Shown: positions 6,383 to 15,978 of the stretch, one piece after another | How the letters are laid out: each line of letters opens with the position of its first letter | How positions within the stretch are numbered: position 1 is the first letter of the stretch | Assembly: GCA_947493455.1 (NCBI GenBank) | Contig: CANLRB010000006.1 | Coordinates: forward strand, 186,001-250,000 | Length of the DNA stretch: 64,000 nt | From: an uncultured Pseudoalteromonas sp. | Lineage (GTDB): Bacteria > Pseudomonadota > Gammaproteobacteria > Enterobacterales > Alteromonadaceae | Reading direction: 5' to 3' | Position numbers and translations under genes: made by a program | The notes under the pieces: model-generated | Databases searched by the model: none | The model's input: the letters and a program-made list of their open reading frames with translations, nothing else | Told to the model about the DNA's origin: nothing

Positions 6383-7354
6383 ATGAAAACACGTTCGCCA
6401 TTTTTAAACTTAATTGCTGAGTATATGTTAAGTCGGCATTATTCGCTTAGAACCATTGAAACCTATTTAAAATGGATAAGTGCTTATATTCATTTTCATG
6501 ATAAACGTCACCCGGCTTCAATGGGAAATAACGAGGTAACGGCTTATCTCGATCATATAGTGCTCAAAGGTAATGTATCGCCTCGCACTCAAGCAACTGC
6601 ATTAAATGCATTAGTCTTTTTATACAAACATATTATTAAAAGTGAACTGTCGTTAAATTTAGATTTTGTTCGATCAAAGAAACAATCTAAATTGCCCATA
6701 GTGATGACGCCAGATGAAGTAAAACAAGTAATGAGTCATTTATCTAAACGATATTACTTAATTACTGGGCTAATGTACGGGAGTGGTTTACGGGTCATGG
6801 AGGCTGTGCAACTAAGGGTTAAAGACATTGACTTCGATTATAAGTGTATTCAGGTCTGGAATGGTAAAGGTAACAAGCATCGAATTGTTACACTTGCTAC
6901 TGAGTTAATTCCATTACTTAGAAATCAGATTCTGCAGGTAGAAGAGTATCTAAAATTGGATTTGCAAAACGATAAATATGCCGGTGTTTGGATGCCAAAT
7001 GCGTTAGCACGCAAATATCCATCGGCGAACAAGTCTCTGGCTTGGCAATATTTATTTCCATCATATAAATTAAGTGCTGACCCAGAAACAGGAGAGATAC
7101 GACGTCATCATTTTCATCATACGTGTGTTCGAAAGGCAGTTAAAAATGCGCTTAAAAAAACTAATCTTACTAAGCTAATAACGCCTCATACGTTTCGCCA
7201 TTCCTTTGCGACACATTTGCTACAAAGTGGGGCTGATATAAGAACGGTTCAAGCACAATTAGGTCATTCCGACGTAAAAACAACACAAATTTATACGCAT
7301 GTTTTACAACAGGGCGCAAACGGCGTTGTTAGCCCATTGAGTAAAATCTTGTAG
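6383..7354 (+). CDS. intI: Integron integrase (tyrosine recombinase)
   Basis: A 323-residue integron integrase that would excise and insert cassettes by attC x attI recombination. It has the tyrosine-recombinase catalytic set: Arg in GSGLRVMEA (about 136), HTFRHSFATHLL (about 268), the second His in LGHSD (about 291) and Tyr in TQIYTHV (about 302). The extra IntI-specific patch between the catalytic boxes is present (MPNALARKYPSANKSLAW), which separates IntI from XerC/D. The ATG follows TGGAG by seven bases. The length is normal and the frame intact. A LexA box lies in its promoter, so expression should rise during the SOS response. The cassette array lies upstream on the opposite strand, as expected. 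Confidence 0.95.
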   Translation: MKTRSPFLNLIAEYMLSRHYSLRTIETYLKWISAYIHFHDKRHPASMGNNEVTAYLDHIVLKGNVSPRTQATALNALVFLYKHIIKSELSLNLDFVRSKKQSKLPIVMTPDEVKQVMSHLSKRYYLITGLMYGSGLRVMEAVQLRVKDIDFDYKCIQVWNGKGNKHRIVTLATELIPLLRNQILQVEEYLKLDLQNDKYAGVWMPNALARKYPSANKSLAWQYLFPSYKLSADPETGEIRRHHFHHTCVRKAVKNALKKTNLTKLITPHTFRHSFATHLLQSGADIRTVQAQLGHSDVKTTQIYTHVLQQGANGVVSPLSKIL

Positions 7355-7783
7355 CTTACAACCGAGGATGAAAAGAAAAAAGCGTGTTAGCGGGGTATCA
7401 GCTTTATGGAATTAGGCCAATAGAACTAAATAATAACGATCGTCTCATGATTGCTCATAGCCGACCGTCAGCTTAGGGATAAACATATTGATCTACTGCA
7501 AACTCAGATATGACGACTACGCCTAAAAAAATACACCTAAAAAACATAATTCGTTATCGTAAAGGTCGGCGGTCCACAATGACTATAAACCAAGCCCCTA
7601 ACCTATTGTTTAATTGAAATATTTAACAACATTTTAAATCCATTTAATCTCTTTTTTCTCTATTTTCTCTCGTTTTAGCGGCGTGAATAGCAACGCTATT
7701 TATTTTAAACCGTCTTTTATATATGTTTACTGTCGGGTTCATTTTAATAAACAATCACTTTTTTGCATTTCAAGGAATTAGAA
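7355..7783. other. Non-coding right flank of intI with a tRNA-derived fragment
   Basis: I see no gene here. At 7552-7573 the sequence CGTTATCGTAAAGGTCGGCGGT matches 19 of 22 bases of the tRNA-associated repeat at 2007-2028 on the other side of the integron, in the same orientation. The rest is AT-rich and includes the promoter region of the next gene. Confidence 0.6.
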
Positions 7784-9001
7784 ATGAAAGTTACCTACAT
7801 TATTATCTCACTCTTATTATACGCAGCAGCACCATCTGTATCGGCAAACTTAAAACTAATAACTTGTGACTCATGCTCCGATACTCAAAAAGGGCAAATT
7901 GCAGAGCACACATTACTATGGCAGGGCCATGTTCCATTTAACTGTCAAACTAAAGTGAATGAAGAACAATGTGAGGTTGAATCGCAGCATCATCGAGTTA
8001 TTATAGTTGATGCAATAACAAATACATACACGATCTTTGCCGCTGAGATTACGCCGTACGCTGCAAACCTAGTCACCACAACCCCATCGACGACAGAGCG
8101 CAACATAGCACAAAAAGCGCTTAATTATCGGAAAGGTATTTTTGAAGTATTCCAACAAGTTGAAAAAGATTATCAAAATGATTTTAGTGCTTATGGCGAT
8201 AGCATGTTAGCAAATGAATCAAATTTAAGTACTAAAACTAATATCTCAACGAAGAACGAGACAACACCTAAATCATGCTCGTTTACTAACAGTAATGGAA
8301 AACTTATCACCATACAATCATCAACCGGGCTGTTAAGCTTAACCGCCGATTCAATCTAGGATTATCTGCGCAGTGATGCCATTATAACGAACATTAAAAA
8401 TAAATTAGAAAAGTCGCTTAATCATCATTATAAAAAGCTTGCTTACGCTGAAGCAGTTGAATTTAATTTAGCCTTATCAGATGAAAATGTACCTTTGGCC
8501 AACAAACAACAAATTTTTTCACAATTTCAACAAAGTACCCTGTCCTTATATAAAGGTAAGAGCAACCAAGTTTTATCATTCGATGTGAAAACATATAGAA
8601 CACCATTATCAAAAGAACCATTCAACGACGTTTCGTTCGCACTCAATAAAATAACAAGTAAAGATTGGGAGGGCGTTTCAATTATCGACCGCCTAACTAG
8701 CCGCGATAAGTACTTTAAATCACAGTGCAGTTGGGATGAGTTTAAAGACTATCTCGACCGCGATGGTAAAATGCAAATTGCCGAAAACGATAAACTTGCA
8801 CAAGATTGGGAAAGAATTTCAGATGATCTCGGCCTTGATGAATGTCAAAAGAATATATCCCTTGAAAGAAAACGTGATTTTTTGGGGTATCAAGATATTT
8901 CATATCGTGACCACGAAGACTCAGGGGAATTTGGAGGTAAACCAATCTACGATGAGTACTTTATTTCAAGTGAACTCGACGGTGAAGAGTGCCAAAATTA
9001 A
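7784..9001 (+). pseudogene. Secreted protein gene with one in-frame amber stop
   Basis: From ATG 7784, with AAGGAATTAGAA upstream, a signal peptide (YIIISLLLYAAAPSVSA) leads into a mature protein starting NLKLITCDSCSDTQKG. The frame meets TAG at 8357-8359 (codon 192) and continues in the same frame, with coding-like composition and no other stop, to 9001: DYLRSDAIITNIKN, EAVEFNLALSDENVP, CSWDEFKDYLDRDG. Read through, the product is 405 residues. The first half alone would be a 191-residue exported protein; the second half has only internal starts. The family is unknown to me. The cysteines suggest a periplasmic or secreted protein with disulfides. Nonsense mutation or a sequence error is the simplest reading. 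Confidence 0.7.
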
Positions 9002-9360
9002 ATAAACGTCGTTGATATATCAACTGACAGTGGTCGTTAAAACAATTAAATTAATCATGACACTCAGGAAGCGTCCATATATGTCTTTGTAATTAAGCTT
9101 TTCAATTAAGGTTAAAAAACAAGCAAACTTACAATTCAGTATCTAAATTAGGTAAGCACACAGCCTCAACACCCCATTAAAAGACGATAAAATCGGCAGG
9201 TTAGACTTCACCAAAGTGTGAATAACAAACCAACTATTTTTTGTCCTATTCTTCGGCAGCTTGTTGCCTGCCTTTCGCACAAATCGCACGATTTAATTAT
9301 ATTGACCATTTTGTGCGACGCACTATAATCTTACTGTAATTCCAAATTTGGAGATTGAGC
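9002..9360. other. Intergenic region with repeat copy and toxin-antitoxin promoter
   Basis: No gene is visible. The second copy of the 25-bp repeat lies at 9068-9092. The right half holds the promoter and operator of the toxin-antitoxin pair, listed separately. Confidence 0.6.
9275..9329 (+). promoter_or_regulatory. Promoter with inverted-repeat operator for the TA operon
   Basis: TTGACC at 9302-9307 and TATAAT at 9324-9329 are separated by 16 bases, a near-consensus sigma-70 promoter. The inverted repeat TCGCACAAA (9275-9283) and TTTGTGCGA (9310-9318) places its right arm inside the spacer. This suits autorepression by the antitoxin. Confidence 0.75.
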
Positions 9361-9603
9361 ATGCACACACTAACAGCAAATGATGCAAAGCGTAACTTTG
9401 GTGAGCTACTTCTAAGCGCCCAACGTGAGCCAGTAAAGATTAGCAAAAACAGTAAAGATGCCGTGGTGGTAATGTCTATCAAAGACTACGAAGAACTAGA
9501 GGCAATGAAAACTGATTACCTTAAACATTGTTTCGAGTCAGCTAAACAAGACTTAGCACAAGGCAATGTAGTTGATGGTGAAGATTTCCTAAATGCCTTA
9601 TAA
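9361..9603 (+). CDS. Phd/YefM-family antitoxin
   Basis: An 80-residue antitoxin with the N-terminal Phd/YefM DNA-binding fold (LTANDAKRNFGELLLSAQ; VVVMSIKDYEELEAM near residues 40-54) and an acidic C-terminal tail that would wrap the toxin. The ATG at 9361 is chosen over the TTG two codons earlier because GGAG sits seven bases upstream. It should neutralise the toxin encoded six bases downstream and bind the inverted repeat in its own promoter. Length and architecture are typical. Confidence 0.88.
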   Translation: MHTLTANDAKRNFGELLLSAQREPVKISKNSKDAVVVMSIKDYEELEAMKTDYLKHCFESAKQDLAQGNVVDGEDFLNAL

Positions 9604-9609
9604 CCCGCT

Positions 9610-9906
9610 ATGTACAAGAATAAGTACAAACTTAGTAAATTGGCTCAGGCTCATTTACAAAAAATTAAAAACTATACCATCAACAACTTTTCTGAAATGC
9701 AGTGGAGCAACTATAAAGATACATTGTTAACTGGATTTCAAATGCTTGCCGACAATCCAGGCGTAGGTCGCAGTTGCAATGAGATTTATCAAAGCGGTTT
9801 CTATTTTCCGGTAGGAAAACACACAGTTTACTTTACAAAGGAAGACGGCTTTATTTTAGTTGTGGCTGTACTTAGTCAATCACAACTCCCACAAAACCAC
9901 TTGTAG
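9610..9906 (+). CDS. ParE/RelE-superfamily toxin
   Basis: A 98-residue toxin of the ParE branch: YKLSKLAQAHLQKIKNYT at the start, then NPGVGRSCNEI, and the closing beta-strands SGFYFPVGKHTVYF with VVAVLSQSQLP. ParE toxins act on DNA gyrase. It starts six bases after the antitoxin stop, so the pair is co-transcribed. The pair lies beside the integron; chromosomal integrons often carry such modules, but no attC flanks this one, so it is a separate acquisition. Full length and intact. Confidence 0.85.
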   Translation: MYKNKYKLSKLAQAHLQKIKNYTINNFSEMQWSNYKDTLLTGFQMLADNPGVGRSCNEIYQSGFYFPVGKHTVYFTKEDGFILVVAVLSQSQLPQNHL

Positions 9907-10152
9907 CTACGACATCATCCTAAATAAAAACTGGGGTGATGCTCTTGATTGGTAAACTAACGAGCCTATAGATTAACTCATTTTTGAATTTTGAAGTGAA
10001 GTTATTTAACATTTACTAATAAAAATGGGGAGTGGATGCGGTTTGCGATGGTATTAACGGTTATCCCATTAATGCACACTATTTCTCAGCTTTTCTATGT
10101 TATGTACTAAACAATAATTATTGAAAACAATTATCGAAGACACTTATAGATT

Positions 10153-10344
10153 CTATGACTTGCTAAAGCCTTCATAAGGGTGGTAACGCCCTGCACTTTC
10201 AACTAAATCAAGCGACTCAAAATCGTCTTGGCCACGTTCGCATTCCGCCAGCATAATATTTGCTTTTGGTTCACTTGTCGTAATTTCAAAATAAACAACA
10301 GCAAATAAGGCGATTAATGTGATCACAAAAAACAACATGAGCAA
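10153..10344 (-). CDS. Small single-pass membrane protein, function unknown
   Basis: A 63-residue protein with one N-terminal hydrophobic segment (LMLFFVITLIALFAVVYF, residues 2-19) and an acidic, soluble remainder ending RYHPYEGFSKS. An N-in, C-out anchored peptide is likely. The ATG at 10344 has weak ribosome-binding sequence (GGAGT about nine bases upstream). No neighbour suggests a role: the toxin gene to the left points the other way and about 300 non-coding bases lie to the right. It could be spurious, but the hydrophobic profile is gene-like. Confidence 0.5.
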   Translation of the reverse strand: MLMLFFVITLIALFAVVYFEITTSEPKANIMLAECERGQDDFESLDLVESAGRYHPYEGFSKS

Positions 10345-10655
10345 ACTCCGGGTCAGTTGGCAAAACTAGGTTAATGGTAAGGTCGTTGTTGATATGCCAG
10401 ATACTGCATATCAACAACACTTTCTGGATGCATTTTAAACTAAAAATCAAACAAAGTTTGTTAACATTTAGGTTTATTTTGTAAACACAAATTGAACAAA
10501 ATAAACTCTAAATAATAGCTAACCCCATGTTTAGACTAAGTATTCAAAACAACCGAATAACCACCCAGAATTAATGAGATTTGAGTGTAAATTTATTCAA
10601 ACCTAGTGCACGAAAAACATAGGTAATGCACAGTTAAAACAAAGTTCAAACAGAG
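10345..10655. other. Intergenic region, nothing recognised
   Basis: About 310 AT-rich bases between two minus-strand genes. I see no open frame, clear terminator or repeat. Confidence 0.5.
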
Positions 10656-11303
10656 CTAAACAATCTCTTCACCCGCCTCATCTTCCATCACAATGTCAGT
10701 TTCAGCTAACGCCATCGTTATCCAACGATTTAGTGAATCACAATTTAACACGCGGTCCATATAGGCTGTTGCCTCCTGATTAAGCATAATACCGTACGTT
10801 TTAAACCTCAATACAACAGGTGCATACATCGCATCAACAATGCTCCAATCACCAAACAGCCAACCGTTATATTGTTTAAACTGGTTTGCCCATATTTGTT
10901 CAATGCGTTTGATATCCTTAAGGGCTTGCTGTGATAGCGAAACACGACGTGTTGCACGTATATTCATCGGCAGTTCATTACGCAATGCGAAAAAGCCTGC
11001 ATGCATCTCATTTGCCATCGCTCGCGCTGTTGCTCTTTGTACTGTATGCTCAGGCCATGCCTTGCCCGACAGATAAGTTTCATTGATATATTCACAAATC
11101 GCCAACGATTCCCACACTGCCACATCGCCATCAATTAATAGCGGGACTTTTTTTGTTGGCGACAGCCCTTCAAGCGTATCGTAAAAATGGTCAGTAAATA
11201 GTTTTAGTCCAATGTCGTCAAAATTAATGTTATTTTTATCAAGCATTAACCACGCTCTTAGCGACCAAGAAGAGTAATTTTTATTACCTGTGTACAGTTG
11301 CAT
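10656..11303 (-). CDS. Glutathione S-transferase family protein
   Basis: A 215-residue glutathione transferase. The N-terminal thioredoxin-like domain (residues 1-80) has the Ser-rich active site NKNYSSWSLRAW, the cis-proline motif KVPLL and the glutathione-binding WESLAICEYI. The helical C-terminal domain follows. Conjugation of glutathione to electrophiles, or a related thiol reaction, is expected in the cytoplasm; the substrate cannot be told. It is transcribed divergently from a LysR-type gene 123 bases away, and LysR regulators commonly control such a neighbour. Confidence 0.9.
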   Translation of the reverse strand: MQLYTGNKNYSSWSLRAWLMLDKNNINFDDIGLKLFTDHFYDTLEGLSPTKKVPLLIDGDVAVWESLAICEYINETYLSGKAWPEHTVQRATARAMANEMHAGFFALRNELPMNIRATRRVSLSQQALKDIKRIEQIWANQFKQYNGWLFGDWSIVDAMYAPVVLRFKTYGIMLNQEATAYMDRVLNCDSLNRWITMALAETDIVMEDEAGEEIV

Positions 11304-11390
11304 TTAAAATCCTTATTTTCAGTTTTATTGAACAACACCCTCAGTTTAATGATTATTTCGGCGACGAATATCGACTTTTTTTGATACTAT

Positions 11391-11409
11391 CTATTCGTAA
11401 AACGAATAG
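11391..11409. promoter_or_regulatory. Perfect inverted repeat in the gst/lysR intergenic region
   Basis: CTATTCGT and ACGAATAG, separated by AAA, form a perfect 8-bp inverted repeat 17 bases before the lysR start. It is a good candidate operator for the LysR protein, though the T-N11-A motif typical of the family is not distinct. Confidence 0.55.
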
Positions 11410-11426
11410 GTATAAAAGGAATAAGA

Positions 11427-12287
11427 TTGGATATCGACGCAATACGCAGTTTTCTTGCATTTGTAGACACAGGCAGTTTTACCCGTGCCGCAGCGCAGGT
11501 ACATCGCACTCAGTCAGCCGTCAGTATGCAAATGAAAAAACTTGAACAAGACATCGGGCACGCCTTATTTGCCAAACAAGGGCGTAATTTGGTGCTATCA
11601 ACACAGGGACAAAATTTTTCACGTTACGCACGTCAGCTAATTCAACTACACGATGACACCTTGCGCCAAATGACTTTCAAAGCACCAACATTGCTATTGC
11701 GATTAGGCTGCCCTGATGATTATGCCGATTCTATTCTGCCCGCTGTAACACATCAACTACACACCATTTTTCCAACACTTGACCTTCAAATTACCTGTGC
11801 CCCCAGCAATAAAATAAAACAAATGATTGATAGTGATTTGTTAGATGTTGGCATCATCACACGCTCGTCACACAATGAAGAAGGTTATTTTTTAGCGGCA
11901 AGTAACGGAGTTTGGATTTGTGAAAACAAAGAATTATTAGCCTGCGACCCGTTACCGATTGCGATATTTCAAAAAGATTGCCGTTTTCATCAAGCCGCTA
12001 TTGAAGGTCTATTAAAAAATGGCATTCATTACAAAATAGTCGCCAGTTGCGCCAGTGCAAGTGCACTAAAAAGTTTGGTAAATAGCGGGCTTGCAATTGG
12101 TGCAATCGCACGCATCAGTCATTCGAAAAATAATGAAATTGTCCATCAAAACCTACCAGAACTGCCAAATATCGAGGTTGTTTTAATTAAAAGTGGCGCA
12201 GCAAACTGCCCGCTCACGAGCGAGTTTGCATTATCACTCAGTACGCATGTTCGAAATCAATTACGACACATCGAATCGAGCGACTAA
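11427..12287 (+). CDS. LysR-family transcriptional regulator
   Basis: A 286-residue LysR regulator with an N-terminal winged helix-turn-helix (residues 1-62, including [20 protein letters not shown]) and a periplasmic-binding-protein-like effector domain (about 90-280). The start is TTG, with AAAGGAATAAG upstream; the sequence [18 protein letters not shown] is a classic LysR beginning, which fixes the start. It probably regulates itself and the divergent glutathione transferase through the inverted repeat at 11391-11409. Its 3' end overlaps the convergent chemoreceptor gene by 27 bases. Confidence 0.9.
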   Translation: MDIDAIRSFLAFVDTGSFTRAAAQVHRTQSAVSMQMKKLEQDIGHALFAKQGRNLVLSTQGQNFSRYARQLIQLHDDTLRQMTFKAPTLLLRLGCPDDYADSILPAVTHQLHTIFPTLDLQITCAPSNKIKQMIDSDLLDVGIITRSSHNEEGYFLAASNGVWICENKELLACDPLPIAIFQKDCRFHQAAIEGLLKNGIHYKIVASCASASALKSLVNSGLAIGAIARISHSKNNEIVHQNLPELPNIEVVLIKSGAANCPLTSEFALSLSTHVRNQLRHIESSD

Positions 12288-14231
12288 CTGCCGCAACCCT
12301 TCAGACAAGACAACTAATTGCTCCGCGCCATCGGCAAGTTCGTCAGCAGAGCTTGCCGTTTCTTTTACTGAGCTGCTTATATCATTTATATCTCTATCAA
12401 TTTTTGCTGTTTCCTGGTTTTGATCGGCAGCAGCACTCGATATTTGCGTGATTACTAGTTTAACGCCTTTCACCGCTTCATTGATTTCATCAAACGAACT
12501 GTGTGCTTTTTTGGCTTTTTCAATTGCGGCTTGCGAGTGACTAACACTGGAGATCATTTTTTCCGATACACTCTGAGTTTGCGAAATTAGGTTATTGAGT
12601 ACTTTATCAATTTCTTCAGTTGCGTCATGAGAGCGTTTAGCCAACGTGCGCACCTCATCGGCAACCACAGCAAAGCCTCGTCCTTGCTCACCGGCACGGG
12701 CCGCTTCAATTGCTGCATTAAGCGCCAACAAGTTAGTTTGTTCGGCAATACCGCGGATCACATCAAGAATACGGGTAATATTTTCGCTTTCTTGCTCCAA
12801 CTGACTCATCGCCGATGATGACGTCTTTAACGACTCGTTGAGCCCACTTACTTCTGTCACAGCAAGCTTAACGTCGCTATTGCCCTGCTCTGCACACACT
12901 CTTGCCTGCTCAATATCCGATAGCGCATTTTGGCAATCACTCGATACTTGATGCGCCACACCAGAAAGTTGCGCTGCGCCTTGTGCAACCATCTCACTGG
13001 CGTTTTCTTGGTCGTGACTTGCCTGCATGATTTCTTTTACTTTAATGCCCGACTCAGCCGCCGCATCATTCAATATTAATGCCTTGTTGTTTATTTCTTT
13101 AACAAGGTTATTAATCGTCGATAAAAACTGATTAAACCATTTAGCAAGCTGACTGATTTCATCATCGCCAATCACTTCAAGCCGCTTTGAAAGGTCGCCC
13201 TCTCCTTGTGCTATTTCTCGAAGACCATCTGACACTTTTTCAATCGGTCGCACAATTTGATTCGCCAAACCAAATCCGGCAATAATAAATACCGATATCA
13301 AGATCAGCGCTATCAACCCAATAAAGAGTTTCATCTCGTCGGCCGCTTGAAGTATTTCTTGTTGTTCGATCACCGCAATAAAACGCCAATTCAACTGCTC
13401 TGAAAAATAACTAGTCGCTTCATACGTTGTGCCATTAATTTCTCCGCTAAACGATTCAGCGCGATTTTGACTTGTGAACTGACTATATAGTGGTGAGTCT
13501 ACTTCGTTGATGTTTTTAAAATTATTCTCGTTGTTTTTGGGGTCGGCTAAAATCGTGCCACCGCCATCAACCAAGACCAAATACCCTGTTTCACCTATAT
13601 TAATATTCGCAACAATATCTGTTAAGGTGCCTAGGGTCACGTCAAGCGATTGTACACCAACAAAATCACCTCCTTGATTGTAAATAGCTTGCGCTACCGA
13701 CACCATTGCCTGACCAGTAACACCTTGATAGGCGTCGGTTACAACCGTTTGCCCGTTGGCACCGCGCGCCATGGTGTACCAAGGTCGTTTACGGGGGTCG
13801 TAACCGCCCAGTGGCTCGGCAGGATATTGTATAAAGCCGCCTTGCTCTGTTCCTAGATATACAAACAATAGTTCTTCATGAGTTTTGCCAAACGCTTCGT
13901 ACAGTTTAAATATGTCAGCTTCACCAGGCACTGCATCAAGCGGTAACATCGATTTTTCAGCGCCCATATAGGTCGTCACATCAGATGGCACTTTTTTTAC
14001 GACATCTGCGGTCGCTAAAAAGTGTGCATTGTTTTTGACTTGTTCAAAGAAGAGTAAAAAGCCATTTTCAATTTGGCTTACTTCACTTTGCGTTGAGTCA
14101 ATGAATCGTTTAAAACTATCCGTTTTAATTTGCGATAACGCGAGGATTGAAATTGCCAGGATGGGGACGATAACCGTCAACGCAAAACTTAAGGTTAGCT
14201 TTGTTCTCATATTCATAGTACTACAACTCAC
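12261..14231 (-). CDS. Methyl-accepting chemotaxis protein (dCache sensor)
   Basis: A 656-residue transmembrane chemoreceptor. Membrane segments lie near residues 12-34 and 302-325. The periplasmic part has dCache features ([27 protein letters not shown]). A HAMP domain follows, then a signalling hairpin with the invariant tip around [20 protein letters not shown]. It would pass ligand signals to CheA/CheW. The annotated start is GTG; ATG codons five and seven codons later are equally possible, and no strong ribosome site decides. There is no C-terminal CheR tether. Calcium, amino acids and organic acids are common dCache ligands, but this one is unknown. Confidence 0.92.
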   Translation of the reverse strand: MSCSTMNMRTKLTLSFALTVIVPILAISILALSQIKTDSFKRFIDSTQSEVSQIENGFLLFFEQVKNNAHFLATADVVKKVPSDVTTYMGAEKSMLPLDAVPGEADIFKLYEAFGKTHEELLFVYLGTEQGGFIQYPAEPLGGYDPRKRPWYTMARGANGQTVVTDAYQGVTGQAMVSVAQAIYNQGGDFVGVQSLDVTLGTLTDIVANINIGETGYLVLVDGGGTILADPKNNENNFKNINEVDSPLYSQFTSQNRAESFSGEINGTTYEATSYFSEQLNWRFIAVIEQQEILQAADEMKLFIGLIALILISVFIIAGFGLANQIVRPIEKVSDGLREIAQGEGDLSKRLEVIGDDEISQLAKWFNQFLSTINNLVKEINNKALILNDAAAESGIKVKEIMQASHDQENASEMVAQGAAQLSGVAHQVSSDCQNALSDIEQARVCAEQGNSDVKLAVTEVSGLNESLKTSSSAMSQLEQESENITRILDVIRGIAEQTNLLALNAAIEAARAGEQGRGFAVVADEVRTLAKRSHDATEEIDKVLNNLISQTQSVSEKMISSVSHSQAAIEKAKKAHSSFDEINEAVKGVKLVITQISSAAADQNQETAKIDRDINDISSSVKETASSADELADGAEQLVVLSEGLRQLVARFDVS

Positions 14232-14393
14232 TTTTGCTCTATTTCATGTTCATATTTTTTATTTTCTTCCTTTTTATCGACAAAAACACACTTCCATTAA
14301 CAAAAAATATACAAATTCAAAATTAATATTTCAACTTTGTTTTAACTACAAAAAACGCTAGTATCGCCTGAAAGACCATTAACCTGTTCTCAG

Positions 14394-14759
14394 ATGATAT
14401 TTTACGTTTTATCCAGCCTTGTAATTACTGCCACATCTTTTTTAGGATTAGGGCTATTAAGCACAGTATTAAGTGGTGCAGCAATGATCCTTGTTCACCT
14501 ATTTGCACAAAAACCGCTAAACCCCATCGCCCGTCGTTTTTTAGCACTTTATAAAATGAGTTTAGTACTTCATTTAAGTGTATATCTATTTTTTATCATC
14601 AAACTCTTTTTTATTAGCGGGTTTTCCGATATTCCGGCGTTTATTGTTAGCCACCTAATCATTCACCACTTTATGAGCGCATTCATTGGTGCAACCCTCA
14701 TGGTTATGGGAATTCGAATCTACAACGCGCAATGTTCAACAACGCCAACGAATGATTAG
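14394..14759 (+). CDS. Small multi-pass membrane protein, function unknown
   Basis: A 121-residue integral membrane protein with about four hydrophobic segments: residues 2-20, 20-37, 55-77 and 93-112. It ends in a short polar tail. Nothing in it suggests catalysis. It is convergent with the HD-GYP gene to its right and divergent from the chemoreceptor gene. The ATG at 14394 lacks a strong ribosome site. I do not recognise the family; the length and even hydrophobicity argue that it is real. Confidence 0.6.
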   Translation: MIFYVLSSLVITATSFLGLGLLSTVLSGAAMILVHLFAQKPLNPIARRFLALYKMSLVLHLSVYLFFIIKLFFISGFSDIPAFIVSHLIIHHFMSAFIGATLMVMGIRIYNAQCSTTPTND

Positions 14760-14791
14760 CCAAACTATTTAATTTTGCTCACGTAGTCAGA

Positions 14792-15925
14792 CTAATCAGG
14801 ATAAAGACCTAACAATGTATGATCGCCATCAAACAAGCATTTCAAAGCGTCAACACAAAACGTATCAAACAAAATGCCTTTATCTTTTAATATTATATTC
14901 ATTGCATCGGTTTTAGAATAACGCTCCCTAAATGGTCGGTTGCTTATCAACGCATCAAATACGTCAGCAACAGCAATAATACGCGCTTCTAAAATAATTT
15001 GGTGTGAGAGCAAACCATGAGGGTAACCTGAGCCATTCATGCGTTCATGATGTTGCTCAATGATTTCTTTAATTGGCCAACAAAACTCAACGTCCTTAAC
15101 AATACCCAATCCTAACGGTACATGAGATCGTAATTGCGCTAATTCATTGTCATTTAAAGTGATCGTTTTGTTAATGATCTCGCTGGGCACCAGCGATGTA
15201 CCGATGTCATGCAGCAAGCCGCCTACTTTAAGTGCCATCAGCTGCTCATGATCACACTCTAGTTGTTTGCCAATGCGTAAGGCGAGTTTAGAAACATTAC
15301 GTTGATGGCTATACGCCGCGTGATTTCGCATATCCATCAAATTCACAAGCGCACCAATCACATTAAGTAACACCTCTTCGTTTGAACGCATCTCAAAGTG
15401 TCGCCTACGCGCATGATATTGTTGAACAATCTGTGTCTTAAGCTCATACGCCTTGGGCCAATAATCATCAATCATGGTTTTTATTTGTGCGATGATTTCG
15501 CTTGGAAATTGATTATCGCTTGCAGATATAAATAAAAGGCCAACAACAGTACCATTCTCAAGCGCCGGAAAAGCGTACGCACATTGTTTAAAAAACTGAA
15601 ACTCTGGAAAGTGATAACGCAGTGATGAAATGCTATGCGCGTCGAGCAACACAGGTTTATTGTTACGCACCGTCTTATAGACTTGTCGTAACACGTCGTT
15701 AGTGGTGTCAACCATTGACACAACATGTTCACTTTGATGCACCAATACCCTTTGAATTTGACTATTGCATAACGCCTTGTGAAGGACTGCGTCACTTTGT
15801 CTAAACATACGGTAGCTTGTAGTCGCCCCGTCAAAAAAATCAGACAGCGCATCCAAAACGTCTTGATAAATATCCCGTTCAAGTACATATTTACGATTAA
15901 GTAAATTGTTAAATGTTATTTTCAC
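14792..15925 (-). CDS. HD-GYP domain phosphodiesterase
   Basis: A 377-residue protein. Residues 1-170 form a divergent sensor region, perhaps GAF-like (FPALENGTVVGLLFISASD). The C-terminal half is an HD-GYP domain: LLHDIGTSLVPSEIINK near residue 238, then EQHHERMNGSGYPHGLL near 290, and IIAVADVFDALISNRPFRE. HD-GYP enzymes open and hydrolyse cyclic di-GMP, often affecting motility and biofilm; the pilU and chemoreceptor genes nearby fit that theme loosely. The ATG follows AAGGAATAAGGTG. It is divergent from a CBS-domain gene 53 bases away, so the two may share a control region. Confidence 0.88.
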   Translation of the reverse strand: MKITFNNLLNRKYVLERDIYQDVLDALSDFFDGATTSYRMFRQSDAVLHKALCNSQIQRVLVHQSEHVVSMVDTTNDVLRQVYKTVRNNKPVLLDAHSISSLRYHFPEFQFFKQCAYAFPALENGTVVGLLFISASDNQFPSEIIAQIKTMIDDYWPKAYELKTQIVQQYHARRRHFEMRSNEEVLLNVIGALVNLMDMRNHAAYSHQRNVSKLALRIGKQLECDHEQLMALKVGGLLHDIGTSLVPSEIINKTITLNDNELAQLRSHVPLGLGIVKDVEFCWPIKEIIEQHHERMNGSGYPHGLLSHQIILEARIIAVADVFDALISNRPFRERYSKTDAMNIILKDKGILFDTFCVDALKCLFDGDHTLLGLYPD

Positions 15926-15978
15926 CTTATTCCTTGATTAATCTACACTTATAAAATTATAGACGATAGGAACGTTTT

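Noticed and set aside
8736-9005. Overlapping frames on both strands at the end of the secreted-protein gene
   Set aside because: They are shadows of the main frame, which continues in phase from 7784 to 9001.
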